In this document: positions 10,961 to 22,989 of the stretch, piece after piece
Layout: each line of letters begins with the position of its first letter
How positions within the stretch are numbered: position 1 is the stretch's first letter
Assembly: GCA_963921795.1 (NCBI GenBank)
Contig: OY997641.1
Coordinates: 61,695,000 to 61,758,999, forward strand
Length of the DNA stretch: 64,000 bases
Reading direction: 5' to 3'
Origin: Nannobrachium achirus
Lineage: Eukaryota > Chordata > Actinopteri > Myctophiformes > Myctophidae
The notes under the pieces: model-generated
Told to the model about the DNA's origin: nothing
The model's input: the letters and a program-made list of their open reading frames with translations, nothing else
Databases searched by the model: none
Position numbers and translations under genes: made by a program

Positions 10961-11461
10961 AGGCTGGATCCGTCTGGAACACTGCACTAGGCTCTCGCCA
11001 GCTCTGTAGCTCTCCACACTTGAACAGTTGTGTCCTTAAATTCAATTATAATAATTAACCCCTGTATATACGGGCAATAGTTTTACATGACTTTGTGTAC
11101 ACAGCCAATAGTTTTACATGAACATGTCTAGGCTTTAGTACTGTACTGCCTCGTATAGCCCAACAGAGCCCAGCACAGAACAGCACAGCCCACCAGAGCC
11201 CAATACAGCCCCCCAGAGCCCAACAGAGTCCAGCAAACCTAAGTCCAGCCCAGTCCTGCCGAGTAGGAGTATAGACCGGGGAAAGGGGGTAGTTAGATGA
11301 CTCCACCAGGCCATTACTGTCCAGATCTGGCTTGAATAGGCCAGACCAGGGTAGACAGGACTGCACCAGACTCCACCAGGCTGCTCCAGCCAGCTCTGTA
11401 GATCCTTGCACATGCGATTAACCACTGTGTACACGGGCAATAGTTTTAAGTTTTACATGAA

Positions 11462-12372
11462 CCCTCAGAGGGACACTGTGGGCTTATCAAGTGGTCCATG
11501 GCCGGTTCTCAAAGTGAGGTCGGGGGGCCCACAGTGTCCCTCTGAGGGGACACGGCACAGACCGTGTACACGAAGGGCAGGAGCAAGTGTTCAAGTCCCA
11601 TAGAATCTATGGGAAATGTACACAGGCGTGTACAAAGTCACCAGTAGTTTTACATGAACCCTCAGAGGGACACTGTGGGCTTATCAAGTGGTCCATGGTC
11701 GGTTCTCAAAGTGAGGTCGGGGACCCTCAGAGGGACACTGTGGGCTTATCAAGTGGTCCATGGTCGGTCCTCAAAGTGAGGTCGGGGGACCCTCAGAGGG
11801 ACACTGTGGGCTTATCAAGTGGTCCATGGTCGGTTCTCAAAGTGAGGTCGGGGGCCCACAGTGTCCCTCTGAGGGGACACGGCACAGACCGTGTACACGA
11901 AGGGCAGGAGCAAGTGTTCAAGTCCCATAGAATCTATGGGAAATGTACACAGGCGTGTACAAAGTCACCAGTAGTTTTACATGAACCCTCAGAGGGACAC
12001 TGTGGGCTTATCAAGTGGTCCATGGTCGGTTCTCAAAGTGAGGTCGGGGGACCCTCAGAGGGACACTGTGGGCTTATCAAGTGGTCCATGGCCGGTTCTC
12101 AAAGTGAGGTCGGGGGGCCCACAATGTCCCTCTGAGGGGACACGACACAGATTGTGTACACGAAGGGCAGGAGCAAGTGTTCAAGTCCCATAGAATCTAT
12201 GGGAAATGTACACAGTCGTGTACAAAGTCACCAGTAGTTTTACATGAACCCTCAGAGGGACACTGTGGGCTTATCAAGTGGTCCATGGTCGGTTCTCAAA
12301 GTGAGGTCGGGGGACCCTCAGAGGGACACTGTGGGCTTATCAAGTGGTCCATGGTCGGTTCTCAAAGTGAGG
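11462..12372. repeat. 65-66-bp tandem array with higher-order structure
   Basis: The unit begins CCCTCAGAGGGACACTGTGG and includes GGTTCTCAAAGTGAGGTC. Units start at 11462, 11659, 11724, 11790, 11984, 12050 and 12248, with spacings of 65-66 bp. Groups are separated by a block of about 110 bp with CCCATAGAATCTATGGG and GTGTACACG palindromes. Inverted half-units (CACAGTGTCCCTCTGAGG) end several groups, so each group can fold back. The open frame from 11587 to 12135 is an artefact of this array. Confidence 0.93.
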
Positions 12373-12654
12373 TACATCCTCAAAGTCCCTCCTTCCCAAA
12401 CAAAGACGAACCAACCAAGGGTGCACAAGGCAGCGGTGTGCGATGGACTAGAAATATCCATTTAAAACTATTGGTCATGTACACACAAACTAAGGCTCCT
12501 GTACACAGTGTTTGGTCTCAATTGTGTGAGCAGCTAAAGGGCAGACAACGGCCTAGAACAACCTAATGGTGCCTATTAAGACTCTAGTACACCCTTTGGC
12601 CTCGACAAGCCTGATCATCCTACTATAGCTAGTACCCCCCTCACCAACTTTGTG
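12373..12654. other. Unique spacer at the centre of the inverted repeat
   Basis: About 280 bp not duplicated elsewhere in the window, marking the loop of the giant inverted repeat. No coding frame or element terminus was recognised. Confidence 0.8.
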
Positions 12655-13426
12655 CTCCCACTTGATAAGCCCAGTGTCCCTCTGAGGGTCCCCCGACCTC
12701 ACTTTGAGAACCGACCATGGACCACTTGATAAGCCCACGGTGTCCCTCTGAGGGTCCCTCGACCTCACTTTGAGAACCGACCATGGACCACTTGATAAGC
12801 CCACAGTGTCCCTCTGAGGGTTCATGTAAAACTACTGGTGACTTTGTACACGCCTGTGTACATTTCCCATAGATTCTATGGGACTTGAACACTTGCTCCT
12901 GCCCTTCGTGTACATGGTCTGTGCCGTGTCCCCTCAGAGGGACACTGTGGGCCCCCCGACCTCACTTTGAGAACCGGCCATGGACCACTTGATAAGCCCA
13001 CAGTGTCCCTCTGAGGGTTCATGTAAAACTTAAAACTATTGCCCGTGTACACAGTGGTTAATCGCATGTGCAAGGATCTACAGAGCTGGCTGGAGCAGCC
13101 TGGTGGAGTCTGGTGCAGTCCTGTCTACCCTGGTCTGGCCTATTCAAGCCAGATCTGGACAGTAATGGCCTGGTGGAGTCATCTAACTACCCCCTTTCCC
13201 CGGTCTATACTCCTACTCGGCAGGACTGGGCTGGACTTAGGTTTGCTGGACTCTGTTGGGCTCTGGGGGGCTGTATTGGGCTCTGGTGGGCTGTGCTGTT
13301 CTGTGCTGGGCTCTGTTGGGCTATACGAGGCAGTACAGTACTAAAGCCTAGACATGTTCATGTAAAACTATTGGCCGTGTACACAAAGTCATGTAAAACT
13401 ATTGCCTGTGTACACAGTGGCTTTTT

Positions 13427-13924
13427 CCTTGACCTTTCGAGTTAGGAGTGTCGTAGAGACACGAGACCGGGTTTGTTGGATTCAGCGTCAAAAAGTAAGT
13501 CAGAATAAGTGTCTTTTATCCGAATGAATGTGTAATCGTGTTGGTGGCGTGCAAATTTCGTGTCTTTTTCGCAATCATAAAGGGTTCAAAGTGTCGGAGA
13601 GACACGAAACCCATTCCATCGGATCAGGCATCCTTCAAATATGAAAAGTGTTTCCTGCGTAAAACAAACTGATTTTTTTAGATTTTTTTATTGATTTTAA
13701 GGACAAAAATCGGGGTTTCGGTGTCTTTTTCGCAATCGTAAAGGGTTCAAAGTGTCGGAGAGACACGAAACCCATTCCATCAGATCGGGCATGCTTCAAA
13801 TATGAAACGTGTGTCCTGCCTGAAACAAAACATATTTTTTTGATTTTTTTATTCATTTTAAGGACAAAGGGCCTGTTTTGACGCCTAAAACGACCCTTTT
13901 CCTTGACCTTTCGAGTTAGGAGTG
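13427..13924. repeat. Insertion flanked by 24-bp direct repeats
   Basis: The 24-bp sequence starting CCTTGACCTTTCGAGTTAGG occurs at 13427-13450 and 13901-13924. Between them is a unit of about 161 bp repeated in tandem (GTGTCTTTTTCGCAATC at 13560 and 13721), each with GTGTCGGAGAGACACGAAAC. No open frame. This could be a mobile insertion or unequal-crossover product. It is absent from the left arm. Confidence 0.8.
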
Positions 13925-14795
13925 CCGTGTACACAGGATCTACAGAGCTGGCTGGAGCATGGAGCAGCCTGGTGGAGTCTGGTGCAGTCATCTAACTACC
14001 CCCCTTCCCTGGTCTATACTCCTATTGGGCAGGACTGGGCTGGACTTAGGTTTGCTGGAGTCTATTGGGCTCTGGTAGGCTGTATTGGGCTCTGGTGGGC
14101 CGTGTTGTGCTGTGATGGGCTCTGTTGGGCTACACGAGACAGTACAGTACTAAAGCCTGAACATGTTCATGTAAAACTATTGGCTGTGTACACAAAGGCA
14201 TGTAAAACTATTGCCCGTATATACAGGGGTTAATTATTATAATTGAATTTAAGGACACAACTGTTCAAGTGTGGAGAGCTACAGAGCTGGCGAGAGCCTA
14301 GTGCAGTGTTCCAGACGGATCCAGCCTCATATACTCCCCTTATAAGTCAGTGGTTCAACTATGGGACCCCTAGAGGGGTCTCCATACTCCCCTTATAAGT
14401 CAGTGGTTCAACTATGGGACCCCTAGAGGGGTCTCCAAATGATCTTGGGTGGTCCCAAATGTTTAGCTTAATGTGAAACATTGTTTTTCCACTCAACAGT
14501 ATACAGAGGCTATCTGCACATTTCTAAAGAGACAATTTAAGGACTTTTTAATACTTTTAAAATGATAAATTAAATATTAGGGGCAGAAATTGTGAAAATA
14601 TCAGATCTACATGCTCACGCCGCCCTGCGTTGTGAGGTGTTGTGAGCATGTAGATCTGCTATTTTCACAAGGCCGTGTTTTACAAAATGTAACGCCTCAA
14701 CTCTTTGTCCAAACAGTGAGGCATTGTGAGCTTGAAGATTAGCTATTTTCGCCATCTGTTGGAACCAAGTCAAATAAATGCAAGGCCTACAATTC

Positions 14796-14834
<39 letters not shown>

Positions 14835-15559
14835 GGCAATATCCTCAGGGTGTCCAGTCAAAACACCACAAAACTGACATTCAAGGAGTAGTTCACCCCC
14901 AAAATGACTTATTTTTTCAATGTATTACTCACGCCATGGAGACTTGAGTTCAATAGAAAAAAAGTCACTTTGGGGGTGAACTACTCCTTTAATGAAATGT
15001 TTTTCTTCTCTTCACCCACACCAAATGATCACCACTCTGTTTTGTTACACACGTGTGGTTCTAAAGATGAAAGAAAAATGCAGGGCATTCACAATCCGGC
15101 TAATTAAACAACAAACAAATTGGAATTATCAGAAATATTAGTTAGTCGCACGCATACTGTACCAACAAAACACAGTAAGTCCAAATGGAAAACAAATACA
15201 CTTGCACTGATCTGAAACATTCTCTCCCAGTGAACTTGACTGACCAGGGAACAAAGACAGACTGGTGCCACTCATCAAGCAGAAGCCACTGATCAAAAGA
15301 AGGCACTAATTGACCACACCTGGCTTGGTGGCCTGAGTGGTGTAGTATAGTGTGTTGACAGCAAGGCTTATGCAGGCCAACCTACTCTGTCCCTGGCATG
15401 TGCGAGGTGCTTGTAGATCTGTGAGGTGCTTGTAGATCTGCTGTATTGGGTTTTTTAACTAGTTTGAAGTGTTGGTGCCGTGCTGTGACAGCTTGAAGCA
15501 GGGATGGCTCCCCACAAACCCAATTGTGATGAAAAATATTTATGAAATAAATAAATGAA

Positions 15560-15725
<166 letters not shown>

Positions 15726-16051
15726 CAACTGACTTTTATGTAAACCATACTATATGGACAGTTTGTTCTGCATGTCACTATGCTGGAAAGTGTCCTAATC
15801 GGGAGATAAGCCCTGGGGGTCCCTGGAGGGGTGGAGGTTGTGGATTGGCAGGCAAGGAGTGTGTGTGCAAAGTTTGGCATTGAGTAATATGCTGGCTGTG
15901 TACACATGTTCACAGCGGCGTCAGTTCAGGAAAGGCTAAGGTATGGCAACATGACTGGTGTCTTGCAAGACACCAATCATGTTGCCATACCTTAGCAACA
16001 GGCACGATGAAAAGTACATTTAATTATTTCCCCCCTGTAGCCAACGTATGG

Positions 16052-16330
16052 ATAAGCCCACAGTGTCCCTCTGAGGGTCCCCCGACCTCACTTTGAGAAC
16101 CACCACGGACTACTTGATAAGCCCACAGTGTCCCTCTGAGGGTTCATGTAAAACTACTGGTCGTGGACACCACCTAGGGCCTGTGTACATATGGCTCTCT
16201 GCTGCCCCCCATTAAGAAACTATAGACGGCACAGACCGTGTACACGAAGGGCAGGAGCAAGTGGTCAAGTCCCATAGAATCTATGGGAAATGTACGAAGT
16301 CGTGTACAAAGTCACCGGTTGGTCCACGAG
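16052..16330. repeat. Inverted array units outside the right arm
   Basis: Two inverted 66-bp-type units (CACAGTGTCCCTCTGAGGG twice) and one GTGTACACG/CCCATAGAATCTATGGG block lie just past the arm boundary. The boundary is therefore itself built from array sequence. Confidence 0.85.
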
Positions 16331-16679
16331 CCATAGTTTTTTCCATTGTAGCTCCCTACAGTGTACACGACTTTGATTATTACCCTTATTATTATTATTA
16401 CCATTAGTATTAGTATTATTTATGGTGGTATACATTCCAAATTAAATACAGAATTCATCATCAAGAGTTCCTGACACAATCATAAAGGGTTTAAATGTTA
16501 TTATAATTATTTCCCAAAACATTTATAATTTCAGACATAAATTATATGAGCACTTCTCAAATCACTATGTGGACAATATTGAAGACGATAATGAATGGTT
16601 TTGAAGCAGATTAAAGGTATATCTCATGCAAACAGAGTTTCCACCTCTATTTTTCCTCATCTTTAACTTTACTTTGCAG
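16331..16679. other. Intron end before gene A coding exon
   Basis: It contains an ATT-rich stretch (about 16377-16425) and then sequence ending CTTTAACTTTACTTTGCAG, a strong polypyrimidine-AG acceptor with AG at 16678-16679. Confidence 0.6.
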
Positions 16680-16744
16680 CTTGCCGGGCGACACCTTGGA
16701 ATTGGAACTGACAGGAGCAGAGCAGACCAGAGAATCGTGCAACA

Positions 16745-17074
16745 ATGGCACTGTCATTCCTCCTTGACGTCTTTGAGTTTTTGGTAGAAGTCATTCCTGC
16801 GGTGATTCCTGTGGTGAAGCACTTTGCTGGTACTGGGGCTGCTGAATTCTCTGTTGGTGGTTCTGAGGGTGAGGTTTCTCCTATAATCAAAGAAGATGAA
16901 GAAGCCCTCCGTGAAATGCTAGATCTTGCGTTAAAAGCCATTCCTACGGTGATTCCTTTGTTGGGGAAAACCGTCCATGTCAATGGTAAAGCATGTGCTG
17001 CTGCTGCTGCTATGGATGCAGATCCAGCTCATGTTGCAACTTTGCAGAAATTGAAAAAGAAATTACAAAAGTAA
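16745..17074 (+). CDS. Orphan 109-aa protein with duplicated IPxVIP helix (gene A)
   Basis: The family is not recognised. The frame runs from an ATG in a strong Kozak context (AACAATGGC) to TAA, all in one exon whose acceptor is at 16679. The spliced 5' UTR is probably short (16680-16744) plus upstream exons. Residues 3-28 are strongly hydrophobic. IPAVIP (17-22) and IPTVIP (66-71) head two related segments exactly 49 codons apart, and similarity is visible in the DNA too, so the gene arose or grew by internal duplication. Between them is an acidic linker (GGSEGE and EDEEALRE). The tail has an alanine run (85-89) and a Lys-rich end (LQKLKKKLQK). There is no clear cleavable signal peptide. Membrane-active or lipid-binding helices are possible, but that is inference. 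Promoter and 5' exons are proposed at 6604-6927, across a TE-rich intron. A poly(A) signal is at 17636. Confidence 0.7.
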   Translation: MALSFLLDVFEFLVEVIPAVIPVVKHFAGTGAAEFSVGGSEGEVSPIIKEDEEALREMLDLALKAIPTVIPLLGKTVHVNGKACAAAAAMDADPAHVATLQKLKKKLQK

Positions 17075-17635
17075 AAATTGAGGTGGTCCTGTCCAAAATG
17101 TTTGGCTGTGACTATTGATCAGGCAGATTTGATTACACTGCATGCCTATGATGATTAATATTGTTTCCATTTATGTCATGCAAGTAAAATGAATACAAAT
17201 TAGACTTAAAGCAGTAAAAGAGAAAAGATGATAATGAGTTAAATGTCAAAGCTTGTATGTGTTGGTCTATTATATAAATGCTATATCATTTATGTAAATG
17301 TACCTGAACCTTGGATGATGTCAAATCAGTCATGAGGAACAAGTCACAAGTTCGATGTTAGGGAGAATAATGAATAAGGCTACATTTGAATGTAATATCT
17401 AACACTGTTGGTGGACACCGGCTATAATGTATGCAAATGTAATGTACTCATTATGATGTTATTAGTGGAGTCGGAAATTATAGCAAGAACAACATTTGCT
17501 CTGGTTCCATCCAAATTGTGGTAATTGTGCATTTTACAATACTATTTTAGTTTCATTCTTTTACTTTGGTACATTTTTGTTTAATTCCTACTATATATTC
17601 AACGGATAATCACCTGCTTTGCTAAACTGCCTGCA

Positions 17636-17641
17636 ATTAAA
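17636..17641 (+). terminator. ATTAAA polyadenylation signal for gene A
   Basis: The variant signal ATTAAA lies about 560 bp after the stop codon. No closer AATAAA was seen in the 3' UTR. A GT-containing region follows, but a strong GU-rich element is not obvious. Confidence 0.4.
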
Positions 17642-17659
17642 GCATATCTAAATGATTGA

Positions 17660-20631
17660 CATTGTCACTATTCTTCCTCAAGTTATTTAATTTCTCTGAT
17701 GGACAAATGTTACTCCTGGTGAATTATTGAACTTCAATTATTCATGCTTGAGATTCTGAAAGACTGGATTGCGAGACATAAATCAGCATCCTTATATATA
17801 GTTAAAAGTATACTGTTAATGTATTTCCTGACAACTACACCAACAGATATCTCAAGTTATCTTCATGTTGTTGGTGCATGTTGGTGTACCCATCACTGCA
17901 AATACCATTGGGGTTTGATGCATAGGGTTGTAGCTGGGATTTTAAATAGTTGCTCCAATGAACTGCAGAGGCGGATGAGGTATCAATTATTTTATATCTA
18001 TGTACTCATCCAGCGCATACTCCATTTTCACCCCTTCTTCCGGGTTGTGAAATGTGATGGACGGAGACTATTTGGGGCCTATGTGATGTGTCTCTGTTGT
18101 TTGCGAGCGCTCAAGTGGAAAAAATGAAACCGACACCCAAAGTACATGGCTTCTTCTCCCTGCTTGTGTTGTTTCAGAAATGTATTTAAATGTATTTTAC
18201 TGTATGCACTGTTGCCTATTTAATATTTTGTAATCCTTATCTTGATAGAGATGAGCATAGTGTAATGAGTGATATGTTCCTGAACCAGGTTTTAAGACAA
18301 TTCATGTTGTCATTTTGAAATTTTAAATATAGCAGATGTCAGTGACATGAAATTATTTATTCGGGTCCAAATTTTGTTTGCACACAAACTGAATGAATAT
18401 GCATTATGATCTTATTGTAAGTCGTAATATGACAGCCAGATTCCGATCATTTTCAATATATTTTATGGAATTATTTAACCATCAAGTACGGCCCTAGATT
18501 TTTTCTCAAAAAAGGCAATGGTGCTACTCTGAGTATAATAACAACAGAACAGTTGCTCTCACATTGCATTACCACATATCATGAAATTAATTGATGTTGA
18601 AATTAACATTTGACATGTAATTAGGGATTCTCACTGCTACTCAATGAATTGAGTACAAAGGACCGCAATGTAAACAAACCATAGTGCTTTCTTGGGTTGA
18701 AATTTGAACTGTAGGCCTACTGTGTCTTTTCCTATGCAAACTGCTGATAGAGTATATTCAATCAGTCAATTTGACTTTAGCGCCACCTCCTGACACTATC
18801 AGGACACATGCTGTCTGTGAATCTAACATGGTTAGTTTGAAGTTGGGTTTTTATAGGAAGGGGCGTGTCTGATCAAATATATTAAATATAAAAAACAGAA
18901 TCAAAGGCCCACACAATCTATGAGAAGGTATTACTTTTGTTTGTTTGGATTGACTCTTTATATCATGGACTACTGTATTCTACTGTATGTGCACTATAGG
19001 TGCAATATGGAACAAGATGCAAGTTAATTTAATTAGTGTTGGGAATGGTGTAATCTATTGAAATATACAAAACTATATCCTCAGAGCTTTATCATTTGTC
19101 CCTTTAATTCATTTCCACTTCATAAATGAATTCATGCCATAATTAAGACCTTAATCCCTGTAACTGACTAACTTGTAAACGCCTTTAGAACTTTATCAGT
19201 CATTTGTAATCTCAACAACTGTCATTTTCATCATTCCACTAACAACAACATGATCAGTAGTCGTCCCACTGTAAGTAAAACCTCATTCATCAAGCACTTA
19301 AGATCAAAATAAGATCATATTTTGATCTTACCGGCATTTAGTACGATTCTCAAGTTCGTTTTGGTCTTGGATTTGTGCTGGAAATACGATGGAAAATACA
19401 CCACCTCCGACCATGGTGTAAATCTTTGCATACATTTAGGATGCTTTTTTCGGTTGGGAAATAAGCCATCAGCCCACGGTGCATATTTAGAATGCTTTTT
19501 TCTTCATGCAAAATCAATTTTAAATTGTGCCAAACATCAAATACAATATTTATTAGTCCATTCTGCCCAACATGTGCCAACACATGTATTTAAAAAATTA
19601 AAGAATATGTCAATTGTCAAACAATTACATATTCAGTCGTGGATTAGCTGTCACTGAATTTGTAACCAAATGGACCCGCCGATGGGGGACCACTCATGCA
19701 CCGCATGATGACTGCCCGCACTCGTCCATTTGGTTTCATTTTAAAGAGTTAAGGATCTATAAAGGCCCAAGGGTCTGTTTGGTTACCAAATCTCCTTCAT
19801 TTAGCAGGAGACCAGAACACTTGTAAACCCCAGCACAGCACTGTGGTCCCTGGACCACTGGTTGAGACCCACTGCACTACCTAGGCCTACTGTATTTTCT
19901 ACTAGCCTATATTCTTACCTCTGATGAAGAATAGCAGCGTGTCACTTTGTGGATATTTCCACATCATTTTTAGTGTAGCCTATTATTCCGTGATGGATTG
20001 AACCTTGTAAACCACTTTATTCTATTATAGTCGACATTACGTTCAGCATCGATTTTGCAATCTGCGGGATCAGAACAGTTTTGATTCATATCCTATGTTG
20101 TCAATGTGACACCGATATGTTTTTCTTTCCTTTTTTTCCTGTTTTTTGATGAGACAAGTTGAAGTTTTTATATGCAGCAAGTCCAAGTTCAAGTTCCGTC
20201 TGCCGGTGAGAAGATGGGGGGCGTCGCGACCCTCCACTGATTAGGCTTTAATTTATAATAGACTAGGCTACTGTTGGCCTATTGATCACATCAACACATA
20301 ACACTACACACAAAAGCAAAATAACTCTTACCTTCGGTCTGATAAGGATACTGGTGGCTTTACAGGACAGTGTTGGAATATTAATTCAAAAAAAGAATTT
20401 CCCCTCAGTATAATATAAATAAATAATAAAGCTCGCAACCTGGTCTGGTCCATATCGGAAAGCAGCGTGTGTCACAGCTCATACTGTATATTCCTTCAAC
20501 ATTATCTTTTTGGCAATGTTCAGTAGAAAAGGATTATAATATCCATCCCATGTTTATTATTTTGTGATTGATGACTAATCGTAGCCTTGTAAATGTGCCG
20601 ATCTATAGAGAAGAAAAAATAGGCAGCCTAT

Positions 20632-20632
<1 letters not shown>
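17660..20632. other. Intergenic, no supported gene
   Basis: AT-rich sequence. A hAT-type terminus remnant (CACTGGTTGAGACCCACTG) lies near 19855-19873. A small palindrome (AAGATCAAAATA and its complement) lies near 19300-19331. The frame at 17744-18127 begins past the likely end of gene A and has no recognisable domain, so it is not called. Confidence 0.5.

Positions 20633-20679
<47 letters not shown>
20633..20679. repeat. (TC)n microsatellite
   Basis: About 22 uninterrupted TC units. Confidence 0.95.
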
Positions 20680-20682
<3 letters not shown>

Positions 20683-21775
20683 ACAAGACAATTAAGTTCA
20701 ACAGCATAACCAAGTTTAAGTTGTGATTAATTTCTAGTAGCCTATGGTGTGAATGGGTTCCCAGAGCAGAAAGTGCTTAGTCATGCTGTCTCTACCATAT
20801 ATGGTCCAGCCATAAGTACTATGGAAGCTGCTCTCTCGTTTTTACCCTTGTTTTTGCACTTAAATTTACATCCAAATTCATCATGACATACACCTGTGGA
20901 TAAGCACAAAATGGGATATACACACTGCTTGATGAATTTGACTGACGTTTGGACTTACTGAAATTTAAGATGAAATTTAAGGAAAAATATAGCTGCAAGC
21001 AGCGATAAAGTGGCCAAGGCAGAAAAAGCAGTAAAGCAAAAAAGCATCAAGGGAAAGCAAAGAAGAAATCAAAGAAAAACTAGAAGCAGTGTTCTTCCGA
21101 ACAGGTCTCCGGCAGGTCAGGTGTTTTTTTTTTGGCCTAGTGGTGACTATAATAGGCCAAAGTAACACTGATGCGGACCCCAAAGTCAAAAGGGTACCAC
21201 GAGTTCTAGGCCTTTCACGGCAACCGGACGCTGCATGCGGAATTTGAAGCATTTTATTCCAAAAATGTGTTTTGCAAAAATGTACCCGCTGGTGGCGCTA
21301 TAACAGGCCAATGTGAGAAGGGTGGCATCTGTTCCTTGGCCTAGTGGGAATGTGTGTGTAAAATCTCACACACATAGCAGGCTGCGTTTGAGACATTTTG
21401 TTCAAAAAGGAGCAATCCTGCAAACCTTGGAATTCAATTTTAGCCAATTAGATAGAATATGATATCGGACAAATCCGTCATGATTACATCACTGTAGCGA
21501 TACTGTGTTCTTGTGATTTTCGGATAAAATCTGAAGGAGTAATATCGAAGAATGTGTTTTACATACTGTAAGTCTGCCTTCTGGTGGCGCTATAAATGGC
21601 AGATGTGAAAAATGCAGGGCACAGGTTTTTCCTTGGCTTCTGGGAAGTGTGCATACAAAGTTATACACTAATCAGTGGTTATAGGTAAAAGCACAAAATG
21701 GCCTCTACACAACATGTATGCAAAAGACTGTAGGCCTATAACAGACATAAAATACTGTGATACTATTCACCTGGA

Positions 21776-22069
21776 CAGTTTATGGTGCTGTACATAATAA
21801 GCCTTGCCGAGCCATGAGGCCCATATGACTTGGCAGAGCCATGAGGCTCATTCTGTAGCGTGAGGCAGCTTGATGTACAAGTACACCCCCTTGACATGAC
21901 TTTAGCATGTCGCAGGGACTTAACCCCAATCCAACCCCTGATGCTGAGTGCCAAGCAGGGAGGCACTGGGTCCCATTTTTTAGAGTCTTTGGTACAATCC
22001 GACCGGGGTTTGAACCCCGATCTCCCAGTCTCAGGGCAGACACTCAAACCACTAGGCCACTGAGCAGGT
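21776..22069 (-). mobile_element. tRNA-derived SINE in copy 2
   Basis: Same SINE as 1960-2272, at the same position within the host element, so it was inserted before the element copies separated. The A box GTGGCCTAGTGG and B box GGTTCAAACCCC are both intact. Confidence 0.8.
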
Positions 22070-22254
22070 ACATGATATCATTGTAATCCTTGGGCATCAC
22101 AACATACAGTAGGTGTAGACATCACATAAGTTTGTATTATAATGCTTGGTTCAGGAGTTGATGCAAAATACCTTTAGTAATGGCGGATATAAAAATATGC
22201 ATCGAGGGGCATTTTTGGAAAGGCTCCATAAGGACCCAAACTGTTTTATGCCAT

Positions 22255-22328
22255 CAACCCCAGGCAGGATTTGATCCACCAACCTTCTGCATAAAAGGCA
22301 TATGCTCTAACCGCTAGACAGCCACACA
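22255..22328 (-). repeat. tRNA-like module in copy 2
   Basis: Counterpart of 2505-2582, with B-box-like GGATCAAATCC on the minus strand. The third module of copy 1 (2876-2950) has no obvious counterpart here. Confidence 0.5.
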
Positions 22329-22706
22329 TTTGGTGTCATGTTTGTTAAAGAAAAAGGTTCGATGTAGGCTGAGTGCCTTCGATTAAACAATGATTCAATA
22401 GCTATTGCCACAGTATTTTATCGATTTTCCATATTTTGGAGTAAATGTAACCTGAGTATTTGACATTTTTATGTGATCGTATTCTTTCATTCAGCATAGG
22501 CAGTCATGTTTAGAAAAAAAAAGGTTCCATGTAATATACTTAATATATATTGTGGGGGCTGAGACCAAAACGACACTCAAAACAATTGAACGTTGTAGCC
22601 ACACTGGCACATTTATTTAGAAAAAGGAGGACAAGCAGTAGAGGAGCTCCGCTCCGTAAGGTAAGTAGTAAGTACGAATGAAGTAGATAATCAAATGAGG
22701 AATTAA

Positions 22707-22987
22707 GTAGTAGTAGTTCACCCCAAAATGACTCTTTACTCAGGCCATGGAGACTTGAGTTCAATAATATGTTTAGTTTTGTCACATTCCTAAAACAATT
22801 TTCTTTCAATAAATGTACCCCCATTGGCGACCCACATGCATTTGGGTCCCCATCCGGAATCAATGGGGGTGTACTATAATCCATTTTTTGTCTGGAATGT
22901 TTCAATACAAACAAATAATTATTTAACTCAAGTCTCCATGGCATGACTAATCAATAGAAAAAGCCATTTTGGGGGTGAACTACTCCT
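22707..22987. mobile_element. TTAA-flanked MITE (TAGTTCACCC family)
   Basis: The right end in reverse complement reads AGGAGTAGTTCACCCCCAAA. The left end is GTAGTAGTTCACCCCAAAAT. TTAA lies at 22703-22706 and 22988-22991. A longer relative of 10272-10376, it lies in or just after the 3' end of unit B. Confidence 0.75.
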
Positions 22988-22989
22988 TT

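Larger units (their letters stand above)
20980..22545 (+). mobile_element. Unclassified 2.9-kb element, copy 2, left half
   Basis: Parallel to 1182-3005, with the same AATATAGCTGCAAGCAGCG start, GGTGGCGCTATAA motifs and embedded SINE. It stops near CCATGTAATATACTTA, where copy 1 continues for another kilobase. The remaining right half reappears at 25440, with unit B between. Confidence 0.75.

Noticed and set aside
11587..12135. 182-codon open frame, longest in the region
   Set aside because: It reads through the 66-bp tandem array. Unit length near a multiple of three keeps the frame open and the protein is purely repetitive.
11462..12372. Regularly spaced repeats that might suggest a CRISPR-like array
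   Set aside because: Repeats are adjacent with no unique spacers of constant length, and the DNA is vertebrate.
17744..18127. 127-codon open frame rich in Cys and hydrophobic residues
   Set aside because: It begins past the likely poly(A) site of gene A, has no promoter, splice or domain evidence, and its codon content looks like AT-rich non-coding sequence.
19922..19945. CTGATGAAG, possible third hammerhead core
   Set aside because: No GAAAC or stem-loop follows within reach.
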